Of a stretch of 21,426 nucleotides of DNA, positions 21,198-21,426 are shown piece after piece; the first letter of the stretch is position 1, and each line of letters opens with the position of its first letter. The translations under genes were made by a program, and so were the position numbers. The notes beneath the pieces are model-generated. The model was not told the origin of the DNA, made no database searches, and saw only the letters and a program-made list of their open reading frames with translations. The stretch is from DASSKA01 sp035765755 (GTDB lineage: Bacteria > Actinomycetota > Actinomycetes > Propionibacteriales > Nocardioidaceae): the NCBI GenBank assembly GCA_035765755.1, contig DASTWW010000041.1, forward strand, positions 1 to 21,426, in the 5' to 3' direction.

Positions 21198-21426
21198 GGA
21201 ACGCCGCCACGGCCGGGCGGGCACGGATCAGCATCGGTGAGGTCCTCGAGCAGCTCCGCCCGGACTTCCCGGGCCTGAACATCTCCAAGATCCGCTACCT
21301 CGAGTCCGAGGGGCTCGTCGAGCCGGAGCGGACCCCGGCGGGCTACCGCAAGTTCTCCGCCCAGGACGTCGAGCGGCTGCGCTACGTCCTGGTCGCGCAG
21401 CGCGAGCACTACCTGCCGCTGAAGGT
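21194..21426 (+). CDS. ftsR: MerR-family regulator FtsR, N-terminal part (cut by window edge)
   Basis: A GTG at 21194 overlaps the FHA gene's stop as GTGA, so the two are translationally coupled. The 77 visible residues contain the MerR winged helix: ISIGEVLEQLRPDFPGLNI, SKIRYLESEGLVEPERT, GYRKFSAQDVERLRYVLVAQ, and REHYLPLK at the edge. The place directly after garA matches mycobacterial Rv1828 and corynebacterial ftsR, reported to regulate ftsZ and cell division. Only the DNA-binding half is in the window, so the C-terminal dimer or ligand part cannot be checked. Confidence 0.88.
   Translation, partial: MRNAATAGRARISIGEVLEQLRPDFPGLNISKIRYLESEGLVEPERTPAGYRKFSAQDVERLRYVLVAQREHYLPLK

Noticed and set aside
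1..21426. CRISPR arrays, insertion sequences, prophage or attachment repeats
   Set aside because: No regularly spaced repeats, transposase or integrase frames, or duplicated tRNA ends were seen.

Overview
The window is high-GC DNA with dense genes, many GTG starts and strong third-position G/C bias. The right-hand 4 kb has the conserved actinobacterial order CDP-alcohol phosphatidyltransferase, DUF881, small basic protein, DUF881, gcvH, garA/odhI-type FHA protein, ftsR-type MerR regulator (the mycobacterial Rv1822-Rv1828 order). The host is therefore an actinomycete; I cannot place it to genus. I see no prophage, insertion sequence or CRISPR array.

Left part (1-6.6 kb) is a patchwork of single genes. 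The 5' part of an HNH-endonuclease-like gene runs off the left edge, followed by a tRNA-Pro(GGG) with a strong hairpin just upstream. Then come a YihY/BrkB membrane protein, an MFS exporter, a VOC-fold protein lacking a normal start codon, a SAM methyltransferase broken by one extra G in a G7 run, an unrecognised ORF, a small zinc-ribbon-like protein, a GNAT acetyltransferase and a DUF1801 protein. Several neighbours are convergent and almost touching.

Middle part (6.7-15.8 kb) is signalling and secretion. A 52-residue one-helix membrane peptide lies divergent to an OmpR-type response regulator/histidine kinase pair. The kinase overlaps, tail to tail, a four-helix membrane protein gene. A secreted galactose-oxidase-like protein follows and keeps the residues expected of a radical copper oxidase. 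Next is a three-gene cluster: a GAF-SpoIIE phosphatase-HATPase protein meets, with no gap, a two-gene operon encoding REC-PAS-PAS-histidine kinase and REC-HATPase. No DNA-binding output, STAS antagonist or sigma factor is visible beside it, so it looks like a phosphorelay joined to a partner-switching type of output. It resembles Streptomyces osaABC in domain content.

Right part (15.9-21.4 kb) has a fatty-acyl-CoA ligase, then the conserved phospholipid/cell-envelope/central-metabolism block. The first five genes of the block overlap or are closely spaced. A hairpin and a promoter candidate separate gcvH from the garA-ftsR unit, which is cut by the right edge.

Coding calls rest on recognisable motifs and reading-frame logic. 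Promoters, operators and terminators are visual candidates only.
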